This document shows positions 36,435 through 46,015 of a DNA stretch of 64,000 nt, one piece after another. The DNA is taken from positions 868,001 to 932,000 of the forward strand of contig NZ_JABBYJ010000001.1 of assembly GCF_012932565.1 (NCBI RefSeq). The letters run 5' to 3'. The position numbers and the translations under genes were made by a program. Position 1 is the stretch's first letter. Every line of letters starts with the position of its first letter. Origin of the DNA: Sneathiella limimaris (GTDB lineage: Bacteria; Pseudomonadota; Alphaproteobacteria; Sneathiellales; Sneathiellaceae). The notes beneath the pieces are model-generated. The model made no database searches. It worked only from the letters and a program-made list of their open reading frames with translations, and was not told where the DNA came from.

Positions 36435-37148
36435 ATGAATCGTCTTTTGCTCTCTGGCGCCGCTTTGTTGGTCCTGACAAATTTTGCGATTGCCGATGAA
36501 CTTCGCCCGGTCAGTGATCAGGTCATCCTGTCCCTGGCAGAAGAAGGCTGGGTCACAACAGAGACGGCGGATGTCACTGTCTCCTTCAGCATTGTGCAGC
36601 AAAATGAAACTGCTGATGCGTTGAAAGCAGAAGTCTTAAAGACACTTGATGGGCTTGATAAGGACAGCACCTGGTACGTCACAAGCTCGCGGGAGAGCAA
36701 GGATCAGACAGGCCTGAACCGTTGGTCGATTTCTGCGAATGCGCGCCTGAAAGAAGGGGCAATCGCGGGCTTGCATGACAAAGCGGAAAAGCTCAGCCGG
36801 CCGGGATTTCGAGTGACCGTTAATTACGTGAATTTCTCCCCATCTCTTGCTGAAACCAATGCCTTGCAATCTGACCTTCGGGCCAAAATATATGCAGAGG
36901 CAAAAAAGGAGGCGGAGCGTTTGTCAGCAGCTATCGGCGGTAGTGCCTATCGGGTTGAGACGATAAACTTTCTGCCAAATTACAGCCCGCAACCGATGCC
37001 CATGCACAAAGACATGGCGGTTCAACGGTTGTCTGCCAGTATGGAAAGTAGTGGTGGCGGCGGTGCCGGTGGCGCTAAGATGCCTGTATCGCAAAAATAC
37101 ACGGTTCAGGCGACCGTGACTTTAGGGCGCTTGGTTCCAATTAAATAA
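36435..37148 (+). CDS. SIMPL-domain (DUF541)-like periplasmic protein
   Basis: 237 residues. Signal peptide MNRLLLSGAALLVLTNFAIA, then a domain with the SIMPL pattern: an early strand in ADVTVSFSIVQQNETADALK, a middle block, and a late helix AKIYAEAKKEAERLSAAIGG with SAYRVETINFLP. A Gly/Ser-rich loop (SSGGGGAGG) precedes the last strand. SIMPL proteins are envelope proteins of uncertain function. ATG 36435 has AGGA at 36425-36428. It follows the Rhs-like gene by 97 bp; the next gene begins 16 bases later and may be in one transcript. Confidence 0.65.
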   Translation: MNRLLLSGAALLVLTNFAIADELRPVSDQVILSLAEEGWVTTETADVTVSFSIVQQNETADALKAEVLKTLDGLDKDSTWYVTSSRESKDQTGLNRWSISANARLKEGAIAGLHDKAEKLSRPGFRVTVNYVNFSPSLAETNALQSDLRAKIYAEAKKEAERLSAAIGGSAYRVETINFLPNYSPQPMPMHKDMAVQRLSASMESSGGGGAGGAKMPVSQKYTVQATVTLGRLVPIK

Positions 37149-37164
37149 ACGGGAGAAGGATTGA

Positions 37165-38025
37165 ATGGTGGATGGCCTGTTGTGTTTCGGCTTTGGGTTT
37201 ACGGCACAAGAATTAGCCCGGCAAAACCCGACTTGGCAGGTTTGGGGAACATCGAGAGACCCGGAAAAAATTTCTCAAACCTCCAAGCAGGTCCATCCGC
37301 TGAAATTCGACGGTCGGTCACAACCTGACGGGCTGGAGCATATTCAGGACCAGATTTCCCATATTCTGTTATCCATTCCGCCGGGTGAGGATGGCGATCC
37401 TGTTTTGCAGGTGCTGTACGATCAGATCGGAAAGTTCTCTAATCTAAAATGGATCGGATACCTTTCAACAACTGGTGTGTATGGCGATCTGGCCGGCGGG
37501 ACCGCAACCGAAGAAACGCCTTTGAACCCCAGCGGGAAACGGGGGCAAAGGCGCGTTGATGCAGAGCAGGCCTGGCAACAACTGGCAGCGGAGAAAAACC
37601 TTCCGCTTCATATCTTTAGGTTGCCCGGTATTTATGGACCCGGTCGCAACCAGTTAGTTTCTTTGCAAAAAGGTAAAGCCCATCGGATCGTAAAGAAGGG
37701 GCATATGTTTTCCCGCATTCATGTAACCGATATTGCAAAAATTCTGACAGCTTCGATGTTGAAGCCTAATCCCGGCCGAATTTACAATGTGTCGGACGAT
37801 TTGCCGGCACCGCCGCAGGATGTTGTGACTTATGCAGCAGAGCTACTTGGGATTGATCCCCCCCCCTTACAGGACTTTGAAACTGCTGACATGACACCAA
37901 TGGCGAGAAGTTTTTATTCTGACAACAAGCGCATTTGTAATCGGCGAATAAAAGAGGAATTGGGTGTTTCTTTAACCTATCCAGACTATAAAAAGGGTCT
38001 GAAAGCCTTGTCAGAAGGCGCGTAA
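37165..38025 (+). CDS. NAD(P)-binding epimerase/reductase-like SDR (YeeZ-like)
   Basis: 286 residues. Extended short-chain dehydrogenase/epimerase fold with LCFGFGFTAQELA at the nucleotide site, IGYLSTTGVYGDLAGG (Ser/Tyr region) and FRLPGIYGPGRNQLVSLQKG. The active-site Tyr-x-x-x-Lys is not in the usual place, as in YeeZ-type members, whose reaction is unknown. ATG 37165 follows GGAGAAGGA. It is 16 bases downstream of the SIMPL gene and 46 bases upstream of a TetR gene. Confidence 0.82.
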   Translation: MVDGLLCFGFGFTAQELARQNPTWQVWGTSRDPEKISQTSKQVHPLKFDGRSQPDGLEHIQDQISHILLSIPPGEDGDPVLQVLYDQIGKFSNLKWIGYLSTTGVYGDLAGGTATEETPLNPSGKRGQRRVDAEQAWQQLAAEKNLPLHIFRLPGIYGPGRNQLVSLQKGKAHRIVKKGHMFSRIHVTDIAKILTASMLKPNPGRIYNVSDDLPAPPQDVVTYAAELLGIDPPPLQDFETADMTPMARSFYSDNKRICNRRIKEELGVSLTYPDYKKGLKALSEGA

Positions 38026-38071
38026 TTGCTTATGTAAGCAACTGGTATTGTACCAAGTCTAGGATTAAAAA

Positions 38072-38665
38072 ATGCCAAGAGCGAAATGCTTTGATCGGGA
38101 AGAGGCCCTGCAAAAGGCCATGAGAGCCTTTTGGGCTCGTGGATATGAAGCCACTTCAGTTCAGGATCTTGTAGAGTGCATGGGGATCAACCGTGGCAGC
38201 CTCTACGACACTTTTGGTGACAAGCATCAGCTCTTTATGGCTGCCCTCGCACAATATACTGAAGCCTCTCTAACGCGTGGCTCTGCCCTTCGGCAGGACG
38301 GTGATTCTGTTATGATCATCACCGATTTCCTGTTCAGTTTCATGTATCGCACGCTGGGCGATCCTGAAAAACGGGGCTGCTTTATCACCAACACTACGGT
38401 GGAACGCTCAGCCTATGACGAGGAATGCGCTCAGAAAATTCGCGAATATTACGATTGCATTGAAAAAGACTTTCAGGACTTGATCCGTCGGGGTCAGGCT
38501 GCTGGTGAAATTACCAACGCCCGTTCACCTGAAGAACTGGCGTCTTTCTTTGTTGGTGTGATGCAGGGTATTCGGGTGCTGGGTAAGGTCCGTCAGGAAG
38601 AAGCGGCGTTAAGACCAATGGTCGAAGTTGCGCTCGAAACCCTGAAAATGAAGACTGCCGCATGA
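38072..38665 (+). CDS. TetR/AcrR-family transcriptional regulator
   Basis: 197 residues. HTH at 1-60: REEALQKAMRAFWARGYEAT then VQDLVECMGINRGSLYDTFG, typical of TetR proteins of the NemR/AcuR group. The C-terminal region senses an unknown ligand; Cys in KRGCFITNTTVE is at a place used for thiol sensing in some NemR-type repressors, but that is inference. Its 3' end overlaps a 129-aa membrane protein as ATGA, suggesting that protein is co-regulated. Confidence 0.92.
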   Translation: MPRAKCFDREEALQKAMRAFWARGYEATSVQDLVECMGINRGSLYDTFGDKHQLFMAALAQYTEASLTRGSALRQDGDSVMIITDFLFSFMYRTLGDPEKRGCFITNTTVERSAYDEECAQKIREYYDCIEKDFQDLIRRGQAAGEITNARSPEELASFFVGVMQGIRVLGKVRQEEAALRPMVEVALETLKMKTAA

Positions 38666-39051
38666 GTTTTTCTCCAGAACTTTGGGCGTCTGTCCTAAAC
38701 GCCGCTGTTTTTATTTCCCTGATTTTGATTCCCTGGGCCGTAGGCGCTGCTCGAAAGCTAACCCTTATCCTGGGTGTTGGCGGGTTGATTGCTCTTTTGG
38801 CATTTAACTTTGCAACTGGCCACAGTGTTGATGACTACACTCTGTCGGCAGATTTGATGATCCTAACTGCTGTCAAAGCAATCTTCTTCTTTGTGTGTAG
38901 TCTGATCATTGAGCGCATTTTCAGGGCTTACATGATCCGGCGCGAGCTACAAAAACCAGCTGAGAGCACTTTAGACCCAGAATCAAAAGCTGATTTTGAT
39001 CGGCAGATGAAGGGAATGAAAGAGCGAAGCGGTAAAATTTTTGATTCCTGA
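38662..39051 (+). CDS. Small membrane protein coupled to tetR
   Basis: 129 residues with three hydrophobic helices (LNAAVFISLILIPWAVGA, LTLILGVGGLIALLAFNF, LMILTAVKAIFFFVCSLII) and a charged cytoplasmic tail. I do not recognise the family. Overlaps the TetR stop by four bases, so translated with it; a gene-by-gene role as transporter or anchor is not shown. Convergent with tlpA, nine bases apart. Confidence 0.6.
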   Translation: MSFSPELWASVLNAAVFISLILIPWAVGAARKLTLILGVGGLIALLAFNFATGHSVDDYTLSADLMILTAVKAIFFFVCSLIIERIFRAYMIRRELQKPAESTLDPESKADFDRQMKGMKERSGKIFDS

Positions 39052-39059
39052 TCTTGCGT

Positions 39060-39635
39060 TTACTGGGCCATAACGGCCTTCAAGAACTCTTTTGCTTCTT
39101 CACTATCCCACTCGGCGGGCCCGACCATTCGGGCAACCTCCTCCCCTTCGGCGTTCAGGATCAATGTTGCTGGTAGGCCGAAAACGCCTGTTACGCGTCC
39201 TGATTTGATGGTCTTGTCATTGTAGGGCGTCAGGTTTTCAATCTTCAGGGCTTTGAAAAACTTAACCACCCGCTCTATCCCTTGCAGGTCATGGCTGACG
39301 GTTAAGACCTCAAACTCATCGGATCCCATTTCCCCTTGCAAGCGATCAATGGACGGCATTTCTTCCTTACAGGGACCGCACCAGGTTGCCCAAAAATTGA
39401 GAAGAATAGTTTTCCCTTGAAAATCGGATATCTGATGGGTTTTGCCCTCTGCATCAACGAATGAAAATTCCGCAATGGGTTCAGGATCCGAAGAGATAAC
39501 GATATTTTTCATCTCTCCAACAGCAAGATCCTTCAAATTGGCCGAGAAAGCTGTTGATGTGAGGCCCACAACCCCTGTAAATGTAAGCAGGAAACCGAGC
39601 GAAGCAAGAAACGGCTTTTTGGTTTTCATCGTCAT
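39060..39635 (-). CDS. TlpA/ResA-type periplasmic thiol-disulfide oxidoreductase
   Basis: 191 residues. Signal anchor at the N-terminus, then a thioredoxin fold with active site [13 protein letters not shown], and cis-Pro region in [16 protein letters not shown]. Such proteins reduce periplasmic disulfides, often for cytochrome c or Cu-site maturation; no cyc genes adjoin. It is divergent from argH by only 35 bases, so the promoters must overlap the coding starts or each other. tlpA-argH adjacency is frequent in alphaproteobacteria. Confidence 0.9.
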   Translation of the reverse strand: MTMKTKKPFLASLGFLLTFTGVVGLTSTAFSANLKDLAVGEMKNIVISSDPEPIAEFSFVDAEGKTHQISDFQGKTILLNFWATWCGPCKEEMPSIDRLQGEMGSDEFEVLTVSHDLQGIERVVKFFKALKIENLTPYNDKTIKSGRVTGVFGLPATLILNAEGEEVARMVGPAEWDSEEAKEFLKAVMAQ

Positions 39636-39670
39636 TACGTGTCCAGTTATTTACTACAAAGAGAGCCCAC

Positions 39671-41062
39671 ATGAGCGCAAATGAGCTTTGGGGTGGCAGA
39701 TTTGCCAAAGGCCCCGCCGAAATTATGGAACGGATCAATGCGTCCATCGATTTCGACCGGCGCCTGTACCAGCAGGATATTACCGGATCCATTGCCCATT
39801 CCAACATGTTGATAGCCAAGGGTATAATATCAAGGGAAGATGGCGAGAAAATTCAGGAAGGTCTCCGGACAATTCTTCGTGAGATTGAGGCTGGTAATTT
39901 CAAGACAGATCCTGCACTTGAAGATATCCATATGCATGTTGAAGCCCGTCTTCGCGAATTGATCGGTGATGCCGCCGGTCGCCTTCACACGGCTCGCTCA
40001 CGTAATGATCAGGTTGCAACTGATATGCGGCTTTGGGTGCGCGACACCATGGATCATCTGGATGGTGAACTGAAAGACTTGCAGACTGCCTTGGTTGACC
40101 TGGCTGACAGCGAAGCTGATACCGTGATGCCGGGCTTCACTCATTTGCAGGCCGCGCAACCAGTAACCTTCGGTCACCATATGCTGGCTTACACAGAAAT
40201 GTTTGCCCGGGACCGGGGCCGGCTTCAGGATGCGCGCGCACGTCTTAACGAATGTCCTCTGGGATCGGCGGCTCTTGCCGGAACATCTTTCCCAATTGAT
40301 CGAGAAATGACGGCGAAAGAGCTTGGCTTTGACCGGCCAACGGCAAACTCCCTTGATGGGGTGTCTGATCGGGATTTCGCGCTGGAATTTTTGAGCTTTG
40401 CCTCAATCTGCTCCATGCATCTGTCTCGTCTGGCCGAAGAGATTGTTATTTGGTCCAGTGCCCAGTTCCGCTTTGTTGAATGCTCTGACAGCTTCTCTAC
40501 CGGCTCTTCCATTATGCCGCAGAAGAAGAACCCGGATGCGGCGGAGCTGATCCGTGGTAAAGCGGGTCGCAGCTCAGGTGCGTTTAATACCTTGCTGATG
40601 ATGATGAAGGGTCTTCCCATGACCTATGGCAAGGACATGCAGGAAGATAAGGAACCGGTTTTTGACGCAGCCGATAACTTACAGCTTTGTCTTGCGGCTA
40701 TGACTGGCATGATCAGTGACCTCACGGTGAACAGGGAAATCCTGAAAGCGGCATCCGGTGCAGGCTTTTCAACTGCGACGGATCTGGCTGACTGGCTTGT
40801 CAGAAGCCTGAATATGCCTTTTAGAAATGCGCATCATGTGACCGGCGCCCTTGTCAAACTTGCCGAGACAAAGAATTGTGGACTTGAGGATCTCTCCTTG
40901 CAGGATATGCAAGGGGTTGAACCTGCGATTACTGAAGATGTCTTTGATGTTCTCGGGGTTGATAATTCTGTGGCGAGCCGCACAAGTTATGGCGGAACGT
41001 CTCCACAGAACGTGAAGGAGCAAGTTAAGCTCTGGAAGTCCCGACTGGCTGGCGGTGCATAA
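39671..41062 (+). CDS. argH: Argininosuccinate lyase
   Basis: 463 residues. Final step of arginine synthesis: argininosuccinate to arginine and fumarate. Motifs include [54 protein letters not shown] and the fumarase/aspartase signature [20 protein letters not shown]. Starts 35 bases from divergent tlpA; the stop overlaps lptM by one base (TAATG), and lysA follows. Confidence 0.98.
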   Translation: MSANELWGGRFAKGPAEIMERINASIDFDRRLYQQDITGSIAHSNMLIAKGIISREDGEKIQEGLRTILREIEAGNFKTDPALEDIHMHVEARLRELIGDAAGRLHTARSRNDQVATDMRLWVRDTMDHLDGELKDLQTALVDLADSEADTVMPGFTHLQAAQPVTFGHHMLAYTEMFARDRGRLQDARARLNECPLGSAALAGTSFPIDREMTAKELGFDRPTANSLDGVSDRDFALEFLSFASICSMHLSRLAEEIVIWSSAQFRFVECSDSFSTGSSIMPQKKNPDAAELIRGKAGRSSGAFNTLLMMMKGLPMTYGKDMQEDKEPVFDAADNLQLCLAAMTGMISDLTVNREILKAASGAGFSTATDLADWLVRSLNMPFRNAHHVTGALVKLAETKNCGLEDLSLQDMQGVEPAITEDVFDVLGVDNSVASRTSYGGTSPQNVKEQVKLWKSRLAGGA

Positions 41063-41184
41063 TGAAACAGGTCATTTCAGTTCTGATAATCGGTATTTTG
41101 CTGGTGGGCGGTTTAACGGCTTGCGGTAAAAAAGGCGCGCCGGTTTATCAGAAAAAGAGTGAGCAGACTAAATCTAGCGGCTGA
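41062..41184 (+). CDS. lptM: LptM (YifL)-type small lipoprotein, 40 aa
   Basis: 40 residues, beginning at the last base of the argH stop (TAATG) and ending in TGA 41182-41184. Lys near the N-terminus, a hydrophobic core, then lipobox LTACGKKGAPVY; after the Cys come GKKG and a Pro, the pattern of LptM/YifL, which in E. coli helps assemble the LptD LPS translocon. The argH-lptM-lysA position is the same as in many proteobacteria. It is short and easily missed by gene callers. Confidence 0.85.
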   Translation: MKQVISVLIIGILLVGGLTACGKKGAPVYQKKSEQTKSSG

Positions 41185-41203
41185 GCTTAAGGAGCCGACC
41201 CGA

Positions 41204-42475
41204 ATGGATCATTTTACCTATAAAAATGGGGAACTTTATGCTGAGGACCTACCCGTCGCGACCATCGCGAAAGAGGTGGGGACCCCTTGCTATATCTATT
41301 CCACTGCAACGCTGGAACGGCACTACAAGGTTTTCTCCGGCGCGTTTGATGGCAGCAATGCCCTTGTCTGTTTTGCTGTAAAGGCCAACTCCAACCTAGC
41401 GGTTTTGAAAACCCTTGCCAATTTAGGTGCCGGTGCGGACGTTGTCTCTGGTGGTGAGTTGCAGCGGGCGTTGGCCGCTGGGATTCCGGCCTCCAAGATT
41501 GTGTTCTCCGGTGTTGGAAAACGCCCGTGGGAAATGGAAACCGCGTTAAAGGCAGGTATTCATCAGTTTAACGTGGAATCAGAACCTGAAATCCGGGTGT
41601 TGTCTGAAGTTGCCTCCCGCCTTGGGATGGAGGCGCCTGTTGCTTTTCGGGTGAACCCGGATGTGGATGCGAAAACCCATGCGAAAATTTCCACCGGTAA
41701 GGCGGAAAATAAATTTGGTGTGCCCTGGCAGGATGTCTCCCGCATCTACCGGGAGGCGGCGGCTCTGCCTGGCATCAAAATTCAGGGTGTGGACGTTCAT
41801 ATCGGCTCTCAACTGACAGATCTGGATCCGTTTAACAATGCTTTCAAACGGGTTCGTGAACTGGTTGAGGATTTGCGCCGCGAAGGCCATGATATCACCC
41901 AGGTGGATTTGGGCGGTGGTCTTGGGATCCCCTATGATGGGACAATTCCGCCAAGTCCGGCTTCCTACGGCGCAGTTGCGATTGAAGCTATGGGCAATAT
42001 GGGGGTTCAGCTGATTTTTGAGCCGGGCCGCCTGATTGTTGGTAACGCCGGTATTTTGGTCTCTGAAGTAATCTACGTGAAGCAGGGAGCAGAGCGGAAA
42101 TTTATCATTCTGGATGCGGCCATGAATGACTTGATTCGTCCTGCCATGTATGACGGATATCATCATATTGACACAATTCTAGAGCCTTCTAGCGAAAGCA
42201 TTCGGGAGCTGGCGGATGTTGTCGGCCCTGTCTGCGAAACCGGGGATACCTTTGCGCGGGGACGCGAGTTACCACCAGTAGAGGCTGGTGATCTTGTTGC
42301 GTTTCGAAGTGCCGGGGCTTATGGGGCGGTGATGGCCTCAACGTATAATACGCGGCCTTTGGTGCCAGAAGTGCTGGTGAACAAGGATCAATTTGAAGTG
42401 ATCCGCAAAAGACCGTCCTTGGATGAGATGCTGGAACTTGATACAATTCCGACATGGCTGGATAACGGAAAATAA
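41204..42475 (+). CDS. lysA: Diaminopimelate decarboxylase
   Basis: 423 residues. Last step of lysine synthesis. PLP Lys about K60 in CFAVKANSNLAVL; HIGSQLTDLDPF, DLGGGLGIPYDG and the active-site Cys in GPVCETGDTFARG are family hallmarks. ATG 41204 has AAGGAG at 41189-41194 (9-base spacing); GTG 41159 would overlap lptM and is not supported. Part of argH-lptM-lysA. Confidence 0.97.
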   Translation: MDHFTYKNGELYAEDLPVATIAKEVGTPCYIYSTATLERHYKVFSGAFDGSNALVCFAVKANSNLAVLKTLANLGAGADVVSGGELQRALAAGIPASKIVFSGVGKRPWEMETALKAGIHQFNVESEPEIRVLSEVASRLGMEAPVAFRVNPDVDAKTHAKISTGKAENKFGVPWQDVSRIYREAAALPGIKIQGVDVHIGSQLTDLDPFNNAFKRVRELVEDLRREGHDITQVDLGGGLGIPYDGTIPPSPASYGAVAIEAMGNMGVQLIFEPGRLIVGNAGILVSEVIYVKQGAERKFIILDAAMNDLIRPAMYDGYHHIDTILEPSSESIRELADVVGPVCETGDTFARGRELPPVEAGDLVAFRSAGAYGAVMASTYNTRPLVPEVLVNKDQFEVIRKRPSLDEMLELDTIPTWLDNGK

Positions 42476-42506
42476 AGCGTTATCTTAAGTCCCAGAAAGG
42501 GATTTG

Positions 42507-44948
42507 ATGGAGACACGCGAGCCGAAAATTGAAACGAAGTTGAAGCGGAAGCTGTTGGTCGCCCGACAGCTGATCCTGCTTGAACGGGTTTGGAAATTCT
42601 CTGGCCCGCTTTTTTGCACGCTCCTTCTGTTTTGTGCCTCTACGCTTGCTGGTGGCTGGACGGTTCTTTCTCCCTACATCCATTTTGCCGGCCTTTTGGC
42701 ATTCGCGGCCGCCTTTATTGCCAGCCTTTGGTATCTCATCAGGCATTTCTCTCTCCCAAAGGAGGAAGAGGGACTGGCCAGGCTTGAGTGGGAAAACAGT
42801 CTAAAGCACCGACCGCTGCGATCTTCAGACGCAAATCCCATACTTTCTGAACAAACAACCGCACGAACGCAATTTCTGTGGCACCTTCATCTGAAACAGC
42901 AGCTTATGGCGCTTGGGAAGGTTCGCCTCTTTGCGCCGCGCCTTGGGGTTTCCAGCGGGGATAGCTGGTCATTTCGGGCCTTAAGCATCCTGCTTCTGGT
43001 GATCGGCATTGGTATGGGCGGCAGCGGTGCCCTCTCCCATTTCAAAACAGCTTTTTCAGTAAACCTGCTGGGACCGGTTGCCAAAATCGAAGCCGATATT
43101 TGGGCCGTACCGCCCGATTACACAGCCCTCGCTCCGGTTCTTCTCGTTCAACAAAAGACTGAAACTGTAGACGAGATACAAACCAATGGTGTTTCTGCCT
43201 TCAAGGTCCCACAAGGATCCAAGCTGATCGGCCGCCTGACAGGGGGAAGTGAAGATACCCCGCTGTTAAGGAATGGTCAGGACAGTTTCGCTTTTGACAC
43301 AGTTGAACGTGGAAATTTCCAGGTCAATCTAGAGGATATTCAATCGGGCCGCTGGTCTTTGGAAAAGGACGGGGACATTGTGGCATCCTGGGATGTGGAC
43401 CTAATCCCGGACCTTGCGCCCTTGATCAAGATCCTTACCCTGCCAGCTGAGACCGATCGCTCTGCCCTGCAGCTCGTTGTGTTGGCGGAGGATGACTACG
43501 GAGTTGTGGAACTCAGCGGCCTGATTACCCGCGATGGTCAGGAAGATGCAATCTTACTGCCACTGCCCTTTGTGCTCGGGGCGAAAACGGTTGAAAGTAA
43601 AAGCTATCATGATCTCACGGCACATCCCTGGGCTGGCTTGACGGTCAATTTACAGGTCACGGCCAAGGATGAGGCTGGTCAGATCGGGACCTCTCAAGTG
43701 GTGAAACTGAAACTGCCGGAGCGGGTTTTCACCAACCCTATCGCTCGCGCGCTGGTGGCTGAACGCAAAAGGCTGATGGCGGATCCTGAACAAAACCGGA
43801 TCCCGGTTATTGAATCCCTGTCGATCATTACCTCTCTTCCAGAAGCGGAAAGTGAAGATGTAGGTGCCATGCTCATGGTCTCCGTCGCCCGCGGAATTTT
43901 GCTCTTTGAATCCGGCGATGAAACCTACAAAGAAGTGGCTGAGCTACTATGGCAGGCCGCCCTCAAGTTCGAAAATGGAAATCTCACCCTGGCTGAACGG
44001 GCCCTAAGGGAAGCTCAGCAGAGGTTGATGGACGCGCTCAATAACGGCGCCTCGGATGAAGAGATACAGAAACTGGTTGAAGAGCTGAAACAGGCGATGT
44101 CTGATTTTCTTCAGGAAATGGCCAAGAACCAGCAGATGCAATCCGGCGAGCAGCAGCCTATGCAACAAGGCGATCAAAACCAGATGCTGAGCAATCAGGA
44201 TCTGAACAATATGCTGGATCAGATCGATCAGCTGTCACGATCCGGTGCGCGCGAGGATGCAAAAAATCTGTTGAGCCAGCTTCAGGATATTCTGGAAAAC
44301 CTGCAAATGGCGTCCCCCATGATGCAAAGCCCATCCCAGCAAGCCGGTCAAAAAATGCTGAATGAGCTGGGTGAAATGTTAAAACAGCAACAGGATCTGC
44401 TGGATCAAACCATGCGAAGTTCCCGGCGCTCAGGAAATTTGAAGGATCAGCCTCTTTCCAAACAGGCAGAGCAGTTGCGGCGCCTCGCAGAAGAGCAGGA
44501 AAAGCTTCGTCAGAAGCTCGGTGAAATGATGGCTGATATGGGTATGCAGGGCAAAATTCCGGGATCCTTGGGACAGGCGGAACGCTCCATGAACTCTGCA
44601 CGCGGGCAACTGGAATCCGGACAAGGTGGTCAGGCCCAAACCTCCCAGAAAAATGCGATGGATGCGCTTCAGCGCACCATGGAAGGGCTTGCCCAGCAAA
44701 TGATGCAGGCAGGTCACGGTCAACCTCAGGGGCAGGTTGGCGCTCAAGGCAACAGGGATCCGCTCGGCCGTCCTGTACAGGAAAATGGTCAGGGGGGCCG
44801 GGACAACAATCAGTTCAAGATATTTGATAAAGGGTATCTTTCGACAACCCGGCAAATTTTGGATGAGCTTCGTCGTCGCTTGACCGATCCGGCCCGGCCG
44901 GAGGGTGAGAAGCAGTATCTGCGTCGCTTGATGGAACGCTTCCAATAA
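42507..44948 (+). CDS. TIGR02302/DUF4175-family membrane protein
   Basis: 813 residues from ATG 42507. Two N-terminal membrane helices (about 35-85) and another near 155, a large periplasmic-type region (about 190-500) with beta-rich segments such as IKILTLPAETDRSALQLVVL, then a long helical, Gln/Met-rich segment (about 530-790) with stretches like NQQMQSGEQQPMQQGDQNQM, typical of this alphaproteobacterial family of unknown function. It follows lysA as is usual in the class, at 31 bp. No catalytic motif is visible. Confidence 0.88.
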   Translation: METREPKIETKLKRKLLVARQLILLERVWKFSGPLFCTLLLFCASTLAGGWTVLSPYIHFAGLLAFAAAFIASLWYLIRHFSLPKEEEGLARLEWENSLKHRPLRSSDANPILSEQTTARTQFLWHLHLKQQLMALGKVRLFAPRLGVSSGDSWSFRALSILLLVIGIGMGGSGALSHFKTAFSVNLLGPVAKIEADIWAVPPDYTALAPVLLVQQKTETVDEIQTNGVSAFKVPQGSKLIGRLTGGSEDTPLLRNGQDSFAFDTVERGNFQVNLEDIQSGRWSLEKDGDIVASWDVDLIPDLAPLIKILTLPAETDRSALQLVVLAEDDYGVVELSGLITRDGQEDAILLPLPFVLGAKTVESKSYHDLTAHPWAGLTVNLQVTAKDEAGQIGTSQVVKLKLPERVFTNPIARALVAERKRLMADPEQNRIPVIESLSIITSLPEAESEDVGAMLMVSVARGILLFESGDETYKEVAELLWQAALKFENGNLTLAERALREAQQRLMDALNNGASDEEIQKLVEELKQAMSDFLQEMAKNQQMQSGEQQPMQQGDQNQMLSNQDLNNMLDQIDQLSRSGAREDAKNLLSQLQDILENLQMASPMMQSPSQQAGQKMLNELGEMLKQQQDLLDQTMRSSRRSGNLKDQPLSKQAEQLRRLAEEQEKLRQKLGEMMADMGMQGKIPGSLGQAERSMNSARGQLESGQGGQAQTSQKNAMDALQRTMEGLAQQMMQAGHGQPQGQVGAQGNRDPLGRPVQENGQGGRDNNQFKIFDKGYLSTTRQILDELRRRLTDPARPEGEKQYLRRLMERFQ

Positions 44949-45019
44949 GCTGAACTTTTCCCTAAAATCTTTTTTGCTGACAACCAACCTGAAGAGACAA
45001 CCTCGCTGGAAAATTTGAT

Positions 45020-46015
45020 ATGAGCGAAGACCATCCGTTTGCCCAATATGTCCGTGCCTTGGGCAAAGGCCCCAATATGTGGCGGGATCTGGATTTTGAG
45101 GAATCCAAGGATGCCATGTCCATGATCCTGAAAGGGGAAGCAGAACCTCTTCAAATTGGGGCTTTTTTACTCTTGCTTCGGCGTAAAGGGGAAACGGGCG
45201 AAGAGTTTGCAGGCATGGCCGCCGCCGCCAAAGCGCTATTTGAGGCTGATCTTCCAAACCTCAAGGTCGATTATGACTGGCCATCTTATGCGGATCGGCA
45301 TCGGCAACAGCCTTGGTTTGTACTTGCCGCGATCTTGTTGGCCGATCAGGGCTATAAAATTCTCATGCATGGGATTGAGGGGTATTCAGAGGGATACGCC
45401 CCAACGCGCCCGGCGTTGGAATGTTTTAAAATTCCGGAGGCGACGAGCCTTTCTGACTTGGCGACACTTTTTCAGGATCAAAACCTGGTTTATCTCGGGC
45501 TTGAAAAATTTTGCCCAGAGCTGCAGGCCTTGTTCGAACTTCGGCCTTATCTTGGGGTTCGAACTGCAGTAAACACCTTTGCCCGTGACCTCAATCCGTT
45601 AAATGCACCTTGCCAGCTGCAAGGTGTTTTCCATCCGCCTTATAAAGCAGGTCATCTGCAAACTGCCAAAATTCTGGGGCAGGAAAATGCCATGATCTTC
45701 AAAGGCGGCGGTGGTGAAGTGATGCGTAATCCCATGAAAGAAGCGCGGGTTGATGCCCTGCTTGCCGGGGAAGAGACAGAGATCGTTTGGCCCGCACTCA
45801 CTGACACCACAACCTATAAATGGCGGGAAGAAGACCTAACATCTGATCAGGTTCTAAAGCTGTGGCGTGGTGATATATCCTTGCCGGTGCCCGAAAAGGC
45901 GATCATTGGAACCTTGTCGGTTGCGCTCAAGATGAAAAACCCCGATGAGAGTGTTGAGACGCTTGATCGGATGGCGACTGAAATTTGGGAAAACCGGGAT
46001 CGGGACCGCTTTTAA
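45020..46015 (+). CDS. YbiB/TrpD2-family glycosyltransferase-like protein
   Basis: 331 residues. Resembles anthranilate phosphoribosyltransferase (TrpD) but of the TrpD2/YbiB subgroup: N-terminal helical domain with EPLQIGAFLLLLRRKGETGE, then DWPSYADRHRQQPWFVLAAI and MHGIEGYSEGYAPTR, and a C-terminal KGGGGEVMRNPMKEARVDAL. The TrpD GTGGD PRPP loop is absent. YbiB binds nucleic acid and is not a tryptophan enzyme. It ends four bases into the convergent yaaA gene. Confidence 0.85.
   Translation: MSEDHPFAQYVRALGKGPNMWRDLDFEESKDAMSMILKGEAEPLQIGAFLLLLRRKGETGEEFAGMAAAAKALFEADLPNLKVDYDWPSYADRHRQQPWFVLAAILLADQGYKILMHGIEGYSEGYAPTRPALECFKIPEATSLSDLATLFQDQNLVYLGLEKFCPELQALFELRPYLGVRTAVNTFARDLNPLNAPCQLQGVFHPPYKAGHLQTAKILGQENAMIFKGGGGEVMRNPMKEARVDALLAGEETEIVWPALTDTTTYKWREEDLTSDQVLKLWRGDISLPVPEKAIIGTLSVALKMKNPDESVETLDRMATEIWENRDRDRF

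Noticed and set aside
41159-41203. GTG start for lysA at 41159
   Set aside because: It would overlap lptM; ATG 41204 has an AAGGAG and matches the family start.
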